Counted from the stretch's first letter, positions 38,056-47,961 are shown. The stretch is DNA of 64,000 nt from Verrucomicrobiota bacterium (GCA_028872915.1 JAGWNY010000010.1:16346-80345), one strand, 5' to 3'. Made by a program: numbers and translations. The notes: a model not told the origin generated them from the letters alone.

Positions 38056-39882
38056 TTAAAGTTTGCTCAAGCCGGACGAAACATTCGTCCGAACCCGTTC
38101 CAGAATCTCCCGCACTTTCCACGTCAGCCCGTCCGTTTTATTGATCCCCTGGATCTTCGGGTCGCAGTAACGGGCGCGCAGCAACTGGCCCAACTGGCCG
38201 AATCCATAAAGCCCTTCATCGTTCATCTCCACCACCAGCACGTGGTTAAAGCCGGAGAAAATGTTTTCCAATCCGTTGGGCAGCGGCGAGATATGGCGGA
38301 TATGCAGCGATGAAACACTGTCCCCTCCCGCTCGCGCCCGGTCCACCGCCTCCCGGATCGGCCCTTCCGTGGACCCCCATCCCACCAGCAATATATTGCC
38401 CTCAGGCGGGCCGTAAATCTTTGGCGTGGACAGCGTCGCCGCCAGTGCTTGGAGCTTTTTGCGCCGTTTTGCCGTCATTTGCGTGTGCAATTTCGGCGAG
38501 CCTGTCGGATGTCCCGCCTCATCGTGCTCGAGGCCCGTAACGATGGGATATTTGCCGCTGGCAATGCGCGTCCCCGGCGGCGCGTGACGCGTCGCGCTGT
38601 CGGGCGCCGAGAGATCGTAAGGTTTGTGGTCGGCCACAGGCGTGAGGTCCGGTGAAATGTCCTGGCAAATGGCCTTGAGATTGGGTTCGGAAAGCGCCTC
38701 GATGCGTGTCGCAATGCCCTGGTCCGTCAGGATAATGACCGGAACACTGAATTTGCGGGCAATGTTGACCGCCTCAATGGCCATGTAAAAACAATCTTCA
38801 ACGTTGGCCGGGGCAACAACCACGCGGGGGGAATCGCCGTGGCCGCCAAAGCACGCGATGTTCAAATCCGATTGTTCCACGTTCGTGGGCATGCCCGTGG
38901 AAGGGCCGCCCCGTTGCACGTCCACAATCACCAGCGGCATCTCCGCCATCACGCCCCAGCCCAGCGACTCCGTTTTAAGCGAAATTCCAGGACCGCTCGA
39001 ACCGGTCACCGCCACCCGCCCCGCGTAACTGGCGCCCATCGCCATCGAAATGGCCGCAATTTCATCCTCGCACTGCACAAACGTGCCGCCGTATTTCGGC
39101 AACTCCCGGCGCAACAGTTCCATGATGTCCGACCACGGCGTTATCGGATAGCCGGCCCCAAAACGAACCCCCGCCGCAATCAATCCATATCCCAACGCTT
39201 CGTTCCCGTTCATGACCACCTGCTGGCGGCCCTTGTGGCTGCTGTCCACGAATTTGAACGTCTCCAATACATTGCCCAGCGAATGCGAATACCCCGCGTG
39301 AAACGCGGCCAGCGCGTTCTTAACAATACTCTCGTCCTTGCCCGTAAAGCGTTCCGCGATGAGCTTTTCCAGCTTGGGCGCGTTCAGGTCAAACATCTTC
39401 GCAATCAATCCCAGGGCATAAATATTCTTTCCCTTGTCCTTCGCAGTGCCCCCGATGGCCTCCACGGTGAGGCTGGAGATCGGAACCCCCACGTGATGAA
39501 AATCCTTTTCCCATTCCGGCCGCGGCTGCACGTGATCCGAATCGTACAAAATCAGCCCCTGTTTCTTCACCGAGGCAATGTGGCCCTCATAGGAATGCTG
39601 GTAAAATGCCAGCAAAACGTCCGCTTCATCCCCGGCGCTCAGCACCTCCCCGCTGCCGATCCGCACCTGGAATATGGAAGGCCCCCCCGAAATCGTGGAC
39701 GGTATCGTCATGAACGTCATCACCTCCTGCTCGCTGCGCCCAGCCAGCCGCGCAAGAAATCCGCCAATGGCCTGGATGCCATCCTGCGAATTGCCGGCGA
39801 TACGAATGACCGCCTCTTTGATGTTGGAAATTTTTGGCGCGCCTTTCGATGACGGCGCCACGGGTGCAATCATGTCGCTCAT
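38056..39882 (-). CDS. korA: 2-oxoacid:acceptor oxidoreductase gamma-alpha fused subunit
   Basis: Gamma domain then MNGNEALGYGLIAAGVRFGAGYPITPWSDIMELL; GPGISLKTESLGWGVMAEMPLVIVDVQRGGPSTGMPT. Confidence 0.93.
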   Translation of the reverse strand: MSDMIAPVAPSSKGAPKISNIKEAVIRIAGNSQDGIQAIGGFLARLAGRSEQEVMTFMTIPSTISGGPSIFQVRIGSGEVLSAGDEADVLLAFYQHSYEGHIASVKKQGLILYDSDHVQPRPEWEKDFHHVGVPISSLTVEAIGGTAKDKGKNIYALGLIAKMFDLNAPKLEKLIAERFTGKDESIVKNALAAFHAGYSHSLGNVLETFKFVDSSHKGRQQVVMNGNEALGYGLIAAGVRFGAGYPITPWSDIMELLRRELPKYGGTFVQCEDEIAAISMAMGASYAGRVAVTGSSGPGISLKTESLGWGVMAEMPLVIVDVQRGGPSTGMPTNVEQSDLNIACFGGHGDSPRVVVAPANVEDCFYMAIEAVNIARKFSVPVIILTDQGIATRIEALSEPNLKAICQDISPDLTPVADHKPYDLSAPDSATRHAPPGTRIASGKYPIVTGLEHDEAGHPTGSPKLHTQMTAKRRKKLQALAATLSTPKIYGPPEGNILLVGWGSTEGPIREAVDRARAGGDSVSSLHIRHISPLPNGLENIFSGFNHVLVVEMNDEGLYGFGQLGQLLRARYCDPKIQGINKTDGLTWKVREILERVRTNVSSGLSKL

Positions 39883-40213
39883 GGGACTAAAAATTTGCCT
39901 TTCTTATTTGTGCTACGGCAACGATTTGTTTCCCAAACAGCCCCGGTTGCCCTCTTCTATGTGCCGTGGCATTCACTGTCGCATATCACCCTACGCCGCA
40001 TGGCTGTATCGTGTCAAATTCTAATGATGACTATATCTGCCTGAACAACAACTATTTACGCAAAATTTTTGAATTGTCACCGTGACGGCAATTTATGCTA
40101 ATTAGACAAGCTTATTGCCGGTCGCGCGCTTTGGAACAGAACTTTTGAGCCTTTGCGGAGCCGGCCATGACAGGCTTGCATCCAGCCGGTGATGCGGTAG
40201 GGTGCCCGAAAGC

Positions 40214-40720
40214 ATGACCGGGCTATACGACGACGCGATGTTCGACTTCAGCCGTGGCGAATTTGGTTCGGCGGTCGAAAAATTTAAGACCATCCTGGAG
40301 CGCGAACCGGGTAACTTCGAAGCGCGGCTGGCCCTGGGCATGGCCTTTTATCGCCTGGGAAATTTTTCGGAGGCGATAGCCGAAGGGCACAAGGCCGAGG
40401 CACTGCGTCCGCGCGACCAACTGGTCCATACGAACCTCTCTCTTTTTTATCAAAAGGCCGGCGATCGGACCCGGGCGGAGCACCACGGCTTGCAGGCCCG
40501 CATTGCCTCGTGGCGGGAGGAAGCGGGCAAGGCGCCCGGCGCCCAGTCCGAACCCTCCGCGCCGGAACTGCGGATGGCGCGCACGCCCCCACCGCCGGTC
40601 CAGTTCCCCAGCCAGCCTTGGAAAAAACGGAAAAGCGAAGATAAACCATCGGACAAATCCAATGAAAACAGCGTACGAACTGGCAATGGAACGGCTGAAC
40701 AAGACCGCTCCCGCCCATAA
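40214..40720 (+). CDS. TPR-containing protein
   Basis: MFDFSRGEFGSAVEKFKTILEREPGNFEARLALGMAFYRLGNFSEAIAEGHKAEALRP. Confidence 0.75.
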   Translation: MTGLYDDAMFDFSRGEFGSAVEKFKTILEREPGNFEARLALGMAFYRLGNFSEAIAEGHKAEALRPRDQLVHTNLSLFYQKAGDRTRAEHHGLQARIASWREEAGKAPGAQSEPSAPELRMARTPPPPVQFPSQPWKKRKSEDKPSDKSNENSVRTGNGTAEQDRSRP

Positions 40721-40937
40721 ACTCACCGACGAACAAAGGAAGGAATTGGCGGAATTGGACTCGCAATATGCGGCCAAAATTGCCGAACGGGAAATTGCGT
40801 TGAAAACGGAATTGGGGCGGACGGCCGGCGACTTCGCAAAACAACAAACCCTTCGCGAACAAATGGCCGCCGAACGGCGCAAACTTCAGGCGGAACTGGA
40901 GGAGAAGAAGGAGCGGGTGCGGAGCCGGGAAGGGTGA
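40662..40937 (+). CDS. Small coiled-coil hypothetical protein
   Basis: MKTAYELAMERLNKTAPAHKLTDEQRKELAELDSQYAAKIAERE…; overlaps the upstream TPR ORF. Confidence 0.6.
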   Translation: MKTAYELAMERLNKTAPAHKLTDEQRKELAELDSQYAAKIAEREIALKTELGRTAGDFAKQQTLREQMAAERRKLQAELEEKKERVRSREG

Positions 40938-40952
40938 CAAATCGGTTGATAA

Positions 40953-40970
40953 TGTAATCATTCATGTTAC
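40953..40970. promoter_or_regulatory. Candidate Rrf2 operator 1 (TGTAAT-N7-GTTAC)
   Basis: TGTAATCATTCATGTTAC directly upstream of rrf2 ORF; same spacing and ends as 41469-41486. Confidence 0.55.
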
Positions 40971-40980
40971 TTTCTTCAAC

Positions 40981-41445
40981 ATGAGAACCAGTTGCCGGTT
41001 CGGCATGGCTGTTCACGTGCTCGCCGTTCTTGCCTACAAGGACGGCGACCGGGTCACCTCGGCCGGCCTCGCGCACAGCGTCAATACCAATCCGGTCATC
41101 GTGCGGCGGCTTTTGCTGGCGTTGAAGCGGGCAAAGTTGGTGGACACTTCCAAGGGAGCGGGAGCCGGCTCGCGGCTGAATTGCTCCCCCAATCATATCA
41201 ATCTCGGCGCCGTTTACCGCGCCGTCGAAGCCGCGGAGCCGTTTGCCACGCCCTCTCGCCGGCCCAATGCGGCCTGTCCCGTGGGTCATTGCATCCGGCA
41301 AACGTTGGAAAGGATTTTTGCCTCCGCGCGGGCCGCCCTGGAATTGGACTTGGAAAAAACGACCCTGGGCGACGTGCTCCGCGCGGTAAAGGCCTCGGGC
41401 GCTTGTTCAAGGAAAAACGGCCAAAAAAACAAAAGAGCGGTTTGA
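40981..41445 (+). CDS. Rrf2-family transcriptional regulator
   Basis: RFGMAVHVLAVLAYKDGDRVTSAGLAHSVNTNPVIVRRLLLALKRAKLV wHTH; CPVGHCI cysteines. Confidence 0.85.
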   Translation: MRTSCRFGMAVHVLAVLAYKDGDRVTSAGLAHSVNTNPVIVRRLLLALKRAKLVDTSKGAGAGSRLNCSPNHINLGAVYRAVEAAEPFATPSRRPNAACPVGHCIRQTLERIFASARAALELDLEKTTLGDVLRAVKASGACSRKNGQKNKRAV

Positions 41446-41468
41446 CAGCGTGTTTTTTTGTGCCATTG

Positions 41469-41486
41469 TGTAATAACAATTGTTAC
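41469..41486. promoter_or_regulatory. Candidate Rrf2 operator 2 (TGTAAT-N7-GTTAC)
   Basis: TGTAATAACAATTGTTAC, contains perfect palindrome TAACAATTGTTA; upstream of htrA-like gene. Confidence 0.55.
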
Positions 41487-41512
41487 AAATAGGAAAGGAG
41501 AAATCCAAACCG

Positions 41513-42574
41513 ATGAAAATTCCAACCGGATTCCTGGGCCGCCGGGCGGAGCCTCTGGCCGGCGCTCTGGATGCCGCCGATGTCGCGGCGCCGCCGCCGC
41601 CGTCATCGTTGCCGGACGACGGCGAATTGCTGGATGCCTATTCCAGGACCATCACCCGCGCCGTGGAGAAGGTCGGGCCGGCGGTGGTGAACATTCGCGT
41701 TCGCAAAACCGGTCGTCAAGGGCGCGGCACGGAGTCCGGCGGCGCCGGGTCCGGTTTTATCGTTGCGCCGGACGGCTTCATTCTCACCAACAGCCACGTC
41801 GTGCATGGCGCGGATGAATTGGAGGCCACGCTGGCCGATGGCCGGGTGTTTGCCGCCACCCTCGTTGGCGAGGACCCGGAAACGGATTTGGCGGTCATCC
41901 GCATTGGCGCGTCGCAATTGGCGCGCGCGACTCTGGGCGATTCCACGGCCATTCGCGTTGGGCAGATTGCCATTGCCATTGGAAGCCCGTTCGGTTTTCA
42001 GCGAACGGTCACCGCCGGGGTCGTCAGCGCCTTGGGCCGCTCCATGCGGTCCCAGTCTGGACGGCTCATTGACAACGTCATCCAGACCGATGCCGCGCTC
42101 AATCCCGGCAATTCGGGCGGACCCCTGGTCAATTCACGCGGCGATGTCATAGGCGTCAACACGGCCATCATCCTGCCCGCGCAGGGAATCTGCTTTGCCA
42201 TTGCCAGCAATACCGCCGAATTTGTGACCGCGTGGCTGATCAAGGATGGACGGCTGCGCCGCGGTTGGATTGGTGTGATTGGCCGGAACGTTCCCATCCA
42301 TCGCCGCGTGGCCCGCTTTCATCGCCTGGCGGCGGATTTCGGCGTGCTGGTCGCCGGCATCGAACCCGCCAGCCCGGCGAGCCGCGCAGGCTTGCAAGAG
42401 GGCGACGTGATCGTCGCGTTCGCGGGCGAGCCGATTTCCAGCATTGATGAATTGCATGGTCGCCTCATTGCCAACGCCATTGGCATCCCGTCGCGGATGA
42501 CCATTCTCCGCCATGCCGAAAAACTTGATCTCGCAATAACGCCGGAGGAATTGGCGGCACATCATCGAAATTGA
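41513..42574 (+). CDS. HtrA/Deg-like trypsin-fold protease with PDZ domain, no evident signal peptide
   Basis: TNSHVVHGADE (His), DPETDLAVIRI (Asp), NPGNSGGPLVNSRGDVIGVNTAII (Ser); C-terminal PDZ GVLVAGIEPASPASRAGLQEGDVIVAFAGEPI. Confidence 0.9.
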   Translation: MKIPTGFLGRRAEPLAGALDAADVAAPPPPSSLPDDGELLDAYSRTITRAVEKVGPAVVNIRVRKTGRQGRGTESGGAGSGFIVAPDGFILTNSHVVHGADELEATLADGRVFAATLVGEDPETDLAVIRIGASQLARATLGDSTAIRVGQIAIAIGSPFGFQRTVTAGVVSALGRSMRSQSGRLIDNVIQTDAALNPGNSGGPLVNSRGDVIGVNTAIILPAQGICFAIASNTAEFVTAWLIKDGRLRRGWIGVIGRNVPIHRRVARFHRLAADFGVLVAGIEPASPASRAGLQEGDVIVAFAGEPISSIDELHGRLIANAIGIPSRMTILRHAEKLDLAITPEELAAHHRN

Positions 42575-42576
42575 AC

Positions 42577-43578
42577 ATGAAAACCCCGCGCAACCGCATT
42601 TTTAGATTCAAAACGGCGCGGCTCGCGCCATCGCGCGGCCGTTTGAGACCGCCGCGCTTGTCATCCAGGCTCCGAAACCAACCGGCGCCGACCGGTCCCA
42701 TCGAGGCCGTGGAAACACCCCGCGTCGAACCGCCGCCTCCATCCTCGGAACCGTTGCACGCCGACGCCTTTCAACTTTATTTGCGTGAAATCGGCCGCGT
42801 GAAGTTGTTGACGCCGGACGAGGAACTGGCCCTCGCCAAACGAATCCGAAAGGGAGACAAACAGGCCCGCGAGCACATGATCAATGCCAACCTGCGCCTC
42901 GTCGTAAAGATCGCTCGTGAATACGAGGGACTCGGCCTGCCTCTGCTCGATCTCATCAATGAGGGCAACATTGGATTGATGAAAGGCGTGGACAGGTTTG
43001 ATACCGCCAAGGGCGCCAAGCTCTCCACCTACGCCTCGTGGTGGATCAAACAATCCATCCGGCGCGCCCTCGCCAACCAATCCAAGACCATCCGCCTCCC
43101 CGTCCACGTGGTGGACACACTGGCGCATGTTCGCAAGGCCGAGGCCAGGCTCCATGACACGTTGGGCCGGGAACCGACCGATTCCGACGTGGCGGATGAG
43201 TTGCATCTTGACCCGCGGCGTATCCGGCGATACCGCCAGGCGTCGCGGGCGCCCGTGTCGCTTGATTCGCCCGTGGGCGACGAGGATTCTCCCTCCGTCT
43301 CGGACGTGGTGGCCGACGCGAATGCCGCCACGCCATCCGACCATCTTGCCATGCGCGTGGACAGGGAAATGGTTCGCCGGGTTTTGGGCACCCTCAATCC
43401 GCGCGAAAGCGCGATTCTGGCAATGCGTTTCGGGTTGGACCAGGGCGAAGGCCGCACGTTGGAGGAATTGGGCAAAAAATTCGGCGTCACGCGCGAGCGC
43501 ATCCGTCAAATCCAGGAGGAAGCCCTGCGCAAACTGCGAACCACAATTGAAAAATTAGACCGTCCGATTCCGACCTGA
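42577..43578 (+). CDS. Sigma-70 family RNA polymerase sigma factor (group 2/3-like)
   Basis: LLDLINEGNIGLMKGVDRFDTAKGAKLSTYASWWIKQSIRRAL; C-terminal [30 protein letters not shown]. Confidence 0.93.
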   Translation: MKTPRNRIFRFKTARLAPSRGRLRPPRLSSRLRNQPAPTGPIEAVETPRVEPPPPSSEPLHADAFQLYLREIGRVKLLTPDEELALAKRIRKGDKQAREHMINANLRLVVKIAREYEGLGLPLLDLINEGNIGLMKGVDRFDTAKGAKLSTYASWWIKQSIRRALANQSKTIRLPVHVVDTLAHVRKAEARLHDTLGREPTDSDVADELHLDPRRIRRYRQASRAPVSLDSPVGDEDSPSVSDVVADANAATPSDHLAMRVDREMVRRVLGTLNPRESAILAMRFGLDQGEGRTLEELGKKFGVTRERIRQIQEEALRKLRTTIEKLDRPIPT

Positions 43579-43623
43579 ATCCCAACCGAACCCAGGCCGT
43601 TCAGCCCGCGCTCCGATTCGCTT

Positions 43624-44040
43624 CTATCCGGCCCTGACCAGGAGAACCGGCACGCGGATGCTGTGCCGCACGCGGCGCGAGGCGCTGCCGAGAAACAAAT
43701 CGGCGAGAAAACCATGTCCATGCGTGCTCATGGCCACCAGGTCGCAGCCCTTCTTTTCAACCCACTTGACAATCTCATCACCAGGATCGCCATAAGCAAG
43801 TTCGGCGCCCGCCTCAATGCCTTCCGATTGAAATTCACCGCGCACTTTTTCCAGATACGCCGTGTCTTCGGTGATTTCAGGGCTGACGGCGTCCGGCCCA
43901 TACGTTCGCGCCGCCCAGCCATCGGCGACGTGCAGAAGCACCACGCGGCTGTTCGCCCATTTCGCAAGCGGTTTCACGTGCTCAATGATGGCCCGGTCGG
44001 TCGCCGTGCCGTCCAATGTCACGAGAATCGTCTTATACAT
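43624..44040 (-). CDS. Universal stress protein (UspA family)
   Basis: YKTILVTLDGTATDRAIIEHV…CDLVAMSTHGHGFLADLFLGSASRRVRHSIRVPVLLVR. Confidence 0.92.
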   Translation of the reverse strand: MYKTILVTLDGTATDRAIIEHVKPLAKWANSRVVLLHVADGWAARTYGPDAVSPEITEDTAYLEKVRGEFQSEGIEAGAELAYGDPGDEIVKWVEKKGCDLVAMSTHGHGFLADLFLGSASRRVRHSIRVPVLLVRAG

Positions 44041-44055
44041 GCATCACCCGCCAAT

Positions 44056-45480
44056 TTATCCGCCAACTATAACCCGCCAGGCTTCCTTCACCGCGTCCGG
44101 CAAACCGTAGAAATCGAAAGCCGTGATGAGCAGCGCCGAACCCCATCCCGCCGCGAGCAAAAACCAGCCCAGCCGCCATCGCCCCATCTTCCTGCGGGAA
44201 CTGGCGAAATGCAACAGTGGAAACATCGCAAACGGCAGTTGCAATGCCAGGATCACCTGGCTCAAAACCAGCAAATCGTTGATGTTCGTCGCGCCTCGAA
44301 TGCCGATAAAAATGATGGTCGGAATGATCGCCAGCGAGCGGGTGATCAACCGCCGCAGCCACGGCTGAATTCGCCACCGCATAAACCCTTCCATCACCAC
44401 CTGGCCGGCTAATGTCCCCACAATCGTGGCGCTTTGCCCGCTGGCCAGCAACGCGATCGCAAAAAGCCAACTCGCGGCCACCGTGCCCAGCAGCGGTGCC
44501 AGCGTCAGATACGCCGCGCGCACCCAGTCGGTGTTGTCATTGAACTCGACAATCTGCCCTCCCGCCACCGTCACGCTCGTTTTGCCATAAAATACCAGCG
44601 CCGCCAGCACCAGAATCGCCGCGTTGATCAGGAACGCGACCGACAAATTCGCCGAAACGTCAATCGTGTTGTATCGAATCGCCTTTCGAATGGATTCATC
44701 GTCCTTCTGAAATTTCCGGCTTTGCACCAATGCCGGATGCAAATACAGCACGTGCGGCATCACCGTCGCTCCAATAATCCCAATCGCCACGTAAACCATC
44801 CCCGGCGAACCCAGGTGCGGCGCGAACATCGCCCGGCCCATTTCCATGAAACCCGGTTGCGTCTGCGGCAGGACGAAAATTTCGATATAGTAGCAAACGG
44901 CGATGGTCAGCACCAGCAGCAGGACAATCGCTTCGATGGTCCTCATTCCAAATCGCTGAAGCGCCAGCAGCAACAACACGTCCGCGCCCGTGATGATGAC
45001 CGCCCAGAAAATCGGAATATGAAACATCAAATTCAGCGCGACGGCGCTGCCCAGCACTTCAGCCATGTCGCACGCGATAATCGCCGCCTCCGCCATCAGC
45101 CAGTTGGGCGCCCGCGTCCATTTCGGATACCAATCATGGCAGCACTGCGCCAGGTCGCGTCCGGTCGCCACGCCCACGCGGGCCGCAATCGTCTGGAGAA
45201 AAATCGCCATCAAGCTCGCCAGCCCGACAACCCAAAGCAGCCCGTACTTGAACTCCGCCCCTCCGGCCAGATCGGTTCCCCAGTTGCCCGGGTCCATGTA
45301 CGCCACGCTCACCAAAATAGCCGGGCCGAAGAACGCCCCCATTTGCTTCCAAAAACCCGCCCGGTCCGGCGGCACCGCCACGCTGCCATGCAGGCCCTCC
45401 AGCGAGAGATGGCTGGATGGCGGGCGCGCCGCTGGATCCGTCGCTTTATCCCCGGAATCTCCCCAGGAATTCATTTTCAA
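44056..45480 (-). CDS. mntH: Nramp-family divalent metal transporter
   Basis: AYMDPGNWGTDLAGGAEFKYGLLW (DPGN motif); MPHVLYLHPALVQSR. Confidence 0.92.
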   Translation of the reverse strand: MKMNSWGDSGDKATDPAARPPSSHLSLEGLHGSVAVPPDRAGFWKQMGAFFGPAILVSVAYMDPGNWGTDLAGGAEFKYGLLWVVGLASLMAIFLQTIAARVGVATGRDLAQCCHDWYPKWTRAPNWLMAEAAIIACDMAEVLGSAVALNLMFHIPIFWAVIITGADVLLLLALQRFGMRTIEAIVLLLVLTIAVCYYIEIFVLPQTQPGFMEMGRAMFAPHLGSPGMVYVAIGIIGATVMPHVLYLHPALVQSRKFQKDDESIRKAIRYNTIDVSANLSVAFLINAAILVLAALVFYGKTSVTVAGGQIVEFNDNTDWVRAAYLTLAPLLGTVAASWLFAIALLASGQSATIVGTLAGQVVMEGFMRWRIQPWLRRLITRSLAIIPTIIFIGIRGATNINDLLVLSQVILALQLPFAMFPLLHFASSRRKMGRWRLGWFLLAAGWGSALLITAFDFYGLPDAVKEAWRVIVGG

Positions 45481-45527
45481 GGCTTCATGGCGCCCCGGCC
45501 GGATGTTGCAAATGCTTTATTCTGTCG

Positions 45528-45562
45528 CCTCATATTAACATTGTAGTCAATGATACTTGAGG
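45528..45562. promoter_or_regulatory. Candidate MntR operator in mntH/mntR intergenic region
   Basis: Imperfect palindrome CCTCA-N6-CATTG-N4-CAATG-N5-TGAGG between divergent mntH and mntR. Confidence 0.5.
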
Positions 45563-45635
45563 ACGGCCCCCTGTCAACCCTTTTTGTGGCCCAGGCTACA
45601 TTTTTTCCTCGACTTCTTTTCCCGTCCGGGTTTGG

Positions 45636-46100
45636 ATGTATCCAATGACAGCCGCCGGAAAATCCGCCTCGCCCAGGGCCGCGCGCCGCGCCGGCCTCCG
45701 CCGCCAGGCCGAAAACCTCTCCCAGACCCGCCGCGAACATGCGGCTGAAATTGCCGAGGATTACGTCGAAGCCATTGCCGATCTGGTCGCCGAAACCGGC
45801 GAGGCCAGGGTCGTGGACCTCGCCCGGCGGCTCGGTGTGTCCCACGTCACCGTGGTCCGCACCATTGCCCGCCTCCAAAAAGCAGGCTTTGTCACGTCAC
45901 AGCCGTATCGCTCCATTTTTCTGACGCGAAAAGGCGGCGCCCTGGCCGCCGCCTCTAAAAGCCGCCACGAAACCGTCCTTTCATTTCTCCGCTCCCTGGG
46001 CATTCCCGAACGGGTGGCGGAGATGGACGCCGAAGGCATCGAACATCACGTCAGCCCCGACACCCTGGCGGCCTTCACGCACGCTTTGCGAAACCGCTGA
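45636..46100 (+). CDS. mntR: DtxR-family manganese regulator MntR
   Basis: AAEIAEDYVEAIADLVAETGEARVVDLARRLGVSHVTVVRTIARLQKAGFV…MDAEGIEHHVSPDTLAAF. Confidence 0.88.
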   Translation: MYPMTAAGKSASPRAARRAGLRRQAENLSQTRREHAAEIAEDYVEAIADLVAETGEARVVDLARRLGVSHVTVVRTIARLQKAGFVTSQPYRSIFLTRKGGALAAASKSRHETVLSFLRSLGIPERVAEMDAEGIEHHVSPDTLAAFTHALRNR

Positions 46101-46142
46101 TCGCGCAAAACCCCTTGAATTTCGATCTCCGCCCATCACCCT

Positions 46143-46379
46143 TCAAATCTGAAAATCCGGCTTGTCCTTCGGCCCGGCCACCCGCCCAAACGGAATCTTG
46201 TCCCACACGCGTTCATGCGCGTAAAAGAGCGCGATCTTCGTAAACAATTCAACCCCGCTGATCGTCAACGCCCATTTCAGTTGGCGCGTGATCAGCAAAG
46301 AGATGACCATGGTGTCCAGGCTGCCGGTCAGCCGCCAGGAGATGGCTTTGATGAAACTCCGGTAATGTTTTTCAACCAT
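46143..46379 (-). CDS. DUF2061-like small membrane protein
   Basis: MVEKHYRSFIKAISWRLTGSLDTMVISLLITRQLKWALTISGVELFTKIALFYAHERVWDKI. Confidence 0.85.
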   Translation of the reverse strand: MVEKHYRSFIKAISWRLTGSLDTMVISLLITRQLKWALTISGVELFTKIALFYAHERVWDKIPFGRVAGPKDKPDFQI

Positions 46380-46632
46380 GCCGCGAAACAATAGGCGCGC
46401 CGATAGCCAAGTCAATTGTGGAAGAAGGAGCTTGTCCAAAATGGCCCGATGGCGGACGTGAGGACGCTCTGGCTTCTCTGGGACCGGGGCACGGCTGCGT
46501 TGCAGACCAGCCGCGCTTATGTTTTCAGCCTTCGTGTCCGCTGCGCCCTTTGCGCGAGTTTTCCCTCCCGTTCATGGAAAGCGCGGCGTTTCTGTTTGAC
46601 CGGCTTTGGCGCGCGCCCGCAATCTGGGCGGG

Positions 46633-47886
46633 ATGGTTTCGCCCAATCCATGGATGGTCCTGCCCTTTGTGTTGCTGCTGCTTTCGCTGGCCGTATGCCC
46701 CGCCTTCGCGCCCAAGTGGTGGGCGCGGCATTATGCGAAATCAGCGCTCGGGCTGGGCGCCGTCACGCTGGTTTATGAACTCGTTGCCCTTCGCAATTTT
46801 GCCGGCGTGGAGCGCGTGGCCTGTGAATACGTCAGTTTCATCGTTCTGACCGTTGCCTTGTTCGTCGTCAGCGGCGGCATTCACATCGTCGTCAAGGGCC
46901 GCGCCACGGCGGCCACGAACACCGCCTTTTTGCTCGTAGGCGCCGTGCTGGCAAACGTTCTGGGAACAACCGGCGCAGCCTTGCTCTTGATTCGTCCCTG
47001 GCTGCGCGTCAATCGCGACCGCGCGCGCGGCTATCACGTTGCGTTCTTTATATTCCTCGTCGCAAACATTGGCGGTTGCCTCACGCCCATCGGCGACCCG
47101 CCCCTGTTCCTGGGTTACTTGCAAGGCGTGCCGTTTTGGTGGGTCGCGGTCCATTGTTGGCCTATATGGGCCACTGCGATGGGCCTGCTGCTGGCCGTTT
47201 TTTACATCCTGGACCGGCGCCATGATCCGCACGCCGCCACCGCAACTGCCGGGGACGAACGATGGACCTTCAAGGGTCTGTGGAATTTATTTTTTTTGGC
47301 CGTCGTCGTGGCGGCGGTATTCGTTCAAAAACCGCTTTTTTTGCGGGAGGCGGTTATGGCCGCCGCCGCGCTTTCCTCGTTCTTCCTCACTCGCCGGTAT
47401 TTTCAGCACGTCCATCAAAAAAACGAATTCGATTTCCATCCGGCGCTGGAAATGGGCGTCTTGTTTGCCGGCATTTTTGCCACGATGATGCCGGCCCTGG
47501 ACTGGCTCCGGCTTCATGCCGGCGACGCCCTGGGCCACCGCCTCTCACCCGCCATGTTGTTCTGGAGCGCGGGCGGCGTGTCCGCCGTGCTGGACAATGC
47601 GCCCACGTATCTCGGCTTTTTGAACGCGCTTTCGGGCGCGGCGCGCGCGAAGGATATTTCTCAATTGCTCCTTGAAAACGCCCCCGGCGTTCTCGCCATC
47701 AGCGTTGCCGCCGTCTTTTTTGGCGCCGTCACCTATATCGGCAATGGCCCCAATTTCTTCGTCAAGGCCGTGGCCGACCGGCGGAAAGTCCCCACCCCTT
47801 CGTTCATCGGCTATGTCCTTCAATTCGCCCTGCCCGTTCTGGCGCCCGTGTTTGTCATGATTTGGTGGCTGTTTTTTTCCGGCTGA
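46633..47886 (+). CDS. NhaD/ArsB-superfamily sodium:proton antiporter-like permease
   Basis: GGCLTPIGDPPLFLGYLQGVPFWW; AVLDNAPTYLGFLNAL; YIGNGPNFFVKAVAD. Confidence 0.85.
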   Translation: MVSPNPWMVLPFVLLLLSLAVCPAFAPKWWARHYAKSALGLGAVTLVYELVALRNFAGVERVACEYVSFIVLTVALFVVSGGIHIVVKGRATAATNTAFLLVGAVLANVLGTTGAALLLIRPWLRVNRDRARGYHVAFFIFLVANIGGCLTPIGDPPLFLGYLQGVPFWWVAVHCWPIWATAMGLLLAVFYILDRRHDPHAATATAGDERWTFKGLWNLFFLAVVVAAVFVQKPLFLREAVMAAAALSSFFLTRRYFQHVHQKNEFDFHPALEMGVLFAGIFATMMPALDWLRLHAGDALGHRLSPAMLFWSAGGVSAVLDNAPTYLGFLNALSGAARAKDISQLLLENAPGVLAISVAAVFFGAVTYIGNGPNFFVKAVADRRKVPTPSFIGYVLQFALPVLAPVFVMIWWLFFSG

Positions 47887-47961
47887 GCCGGGTGGCCGGG
47901 AATTTTCCTTTGCGCGCGCCGTTGGATTGCGGAAAATCAAGCCCATCGTCGTCCGGCCCGG

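Noticed and set aside
46425-46475. Possible third copy of the GGGAGCATGCCCAAAG repeat core (GGAGCTTGTCCAAAATGGCC)
   Set aside because: Similarity is short and diverged; cannot be distinguished from chance by eye.
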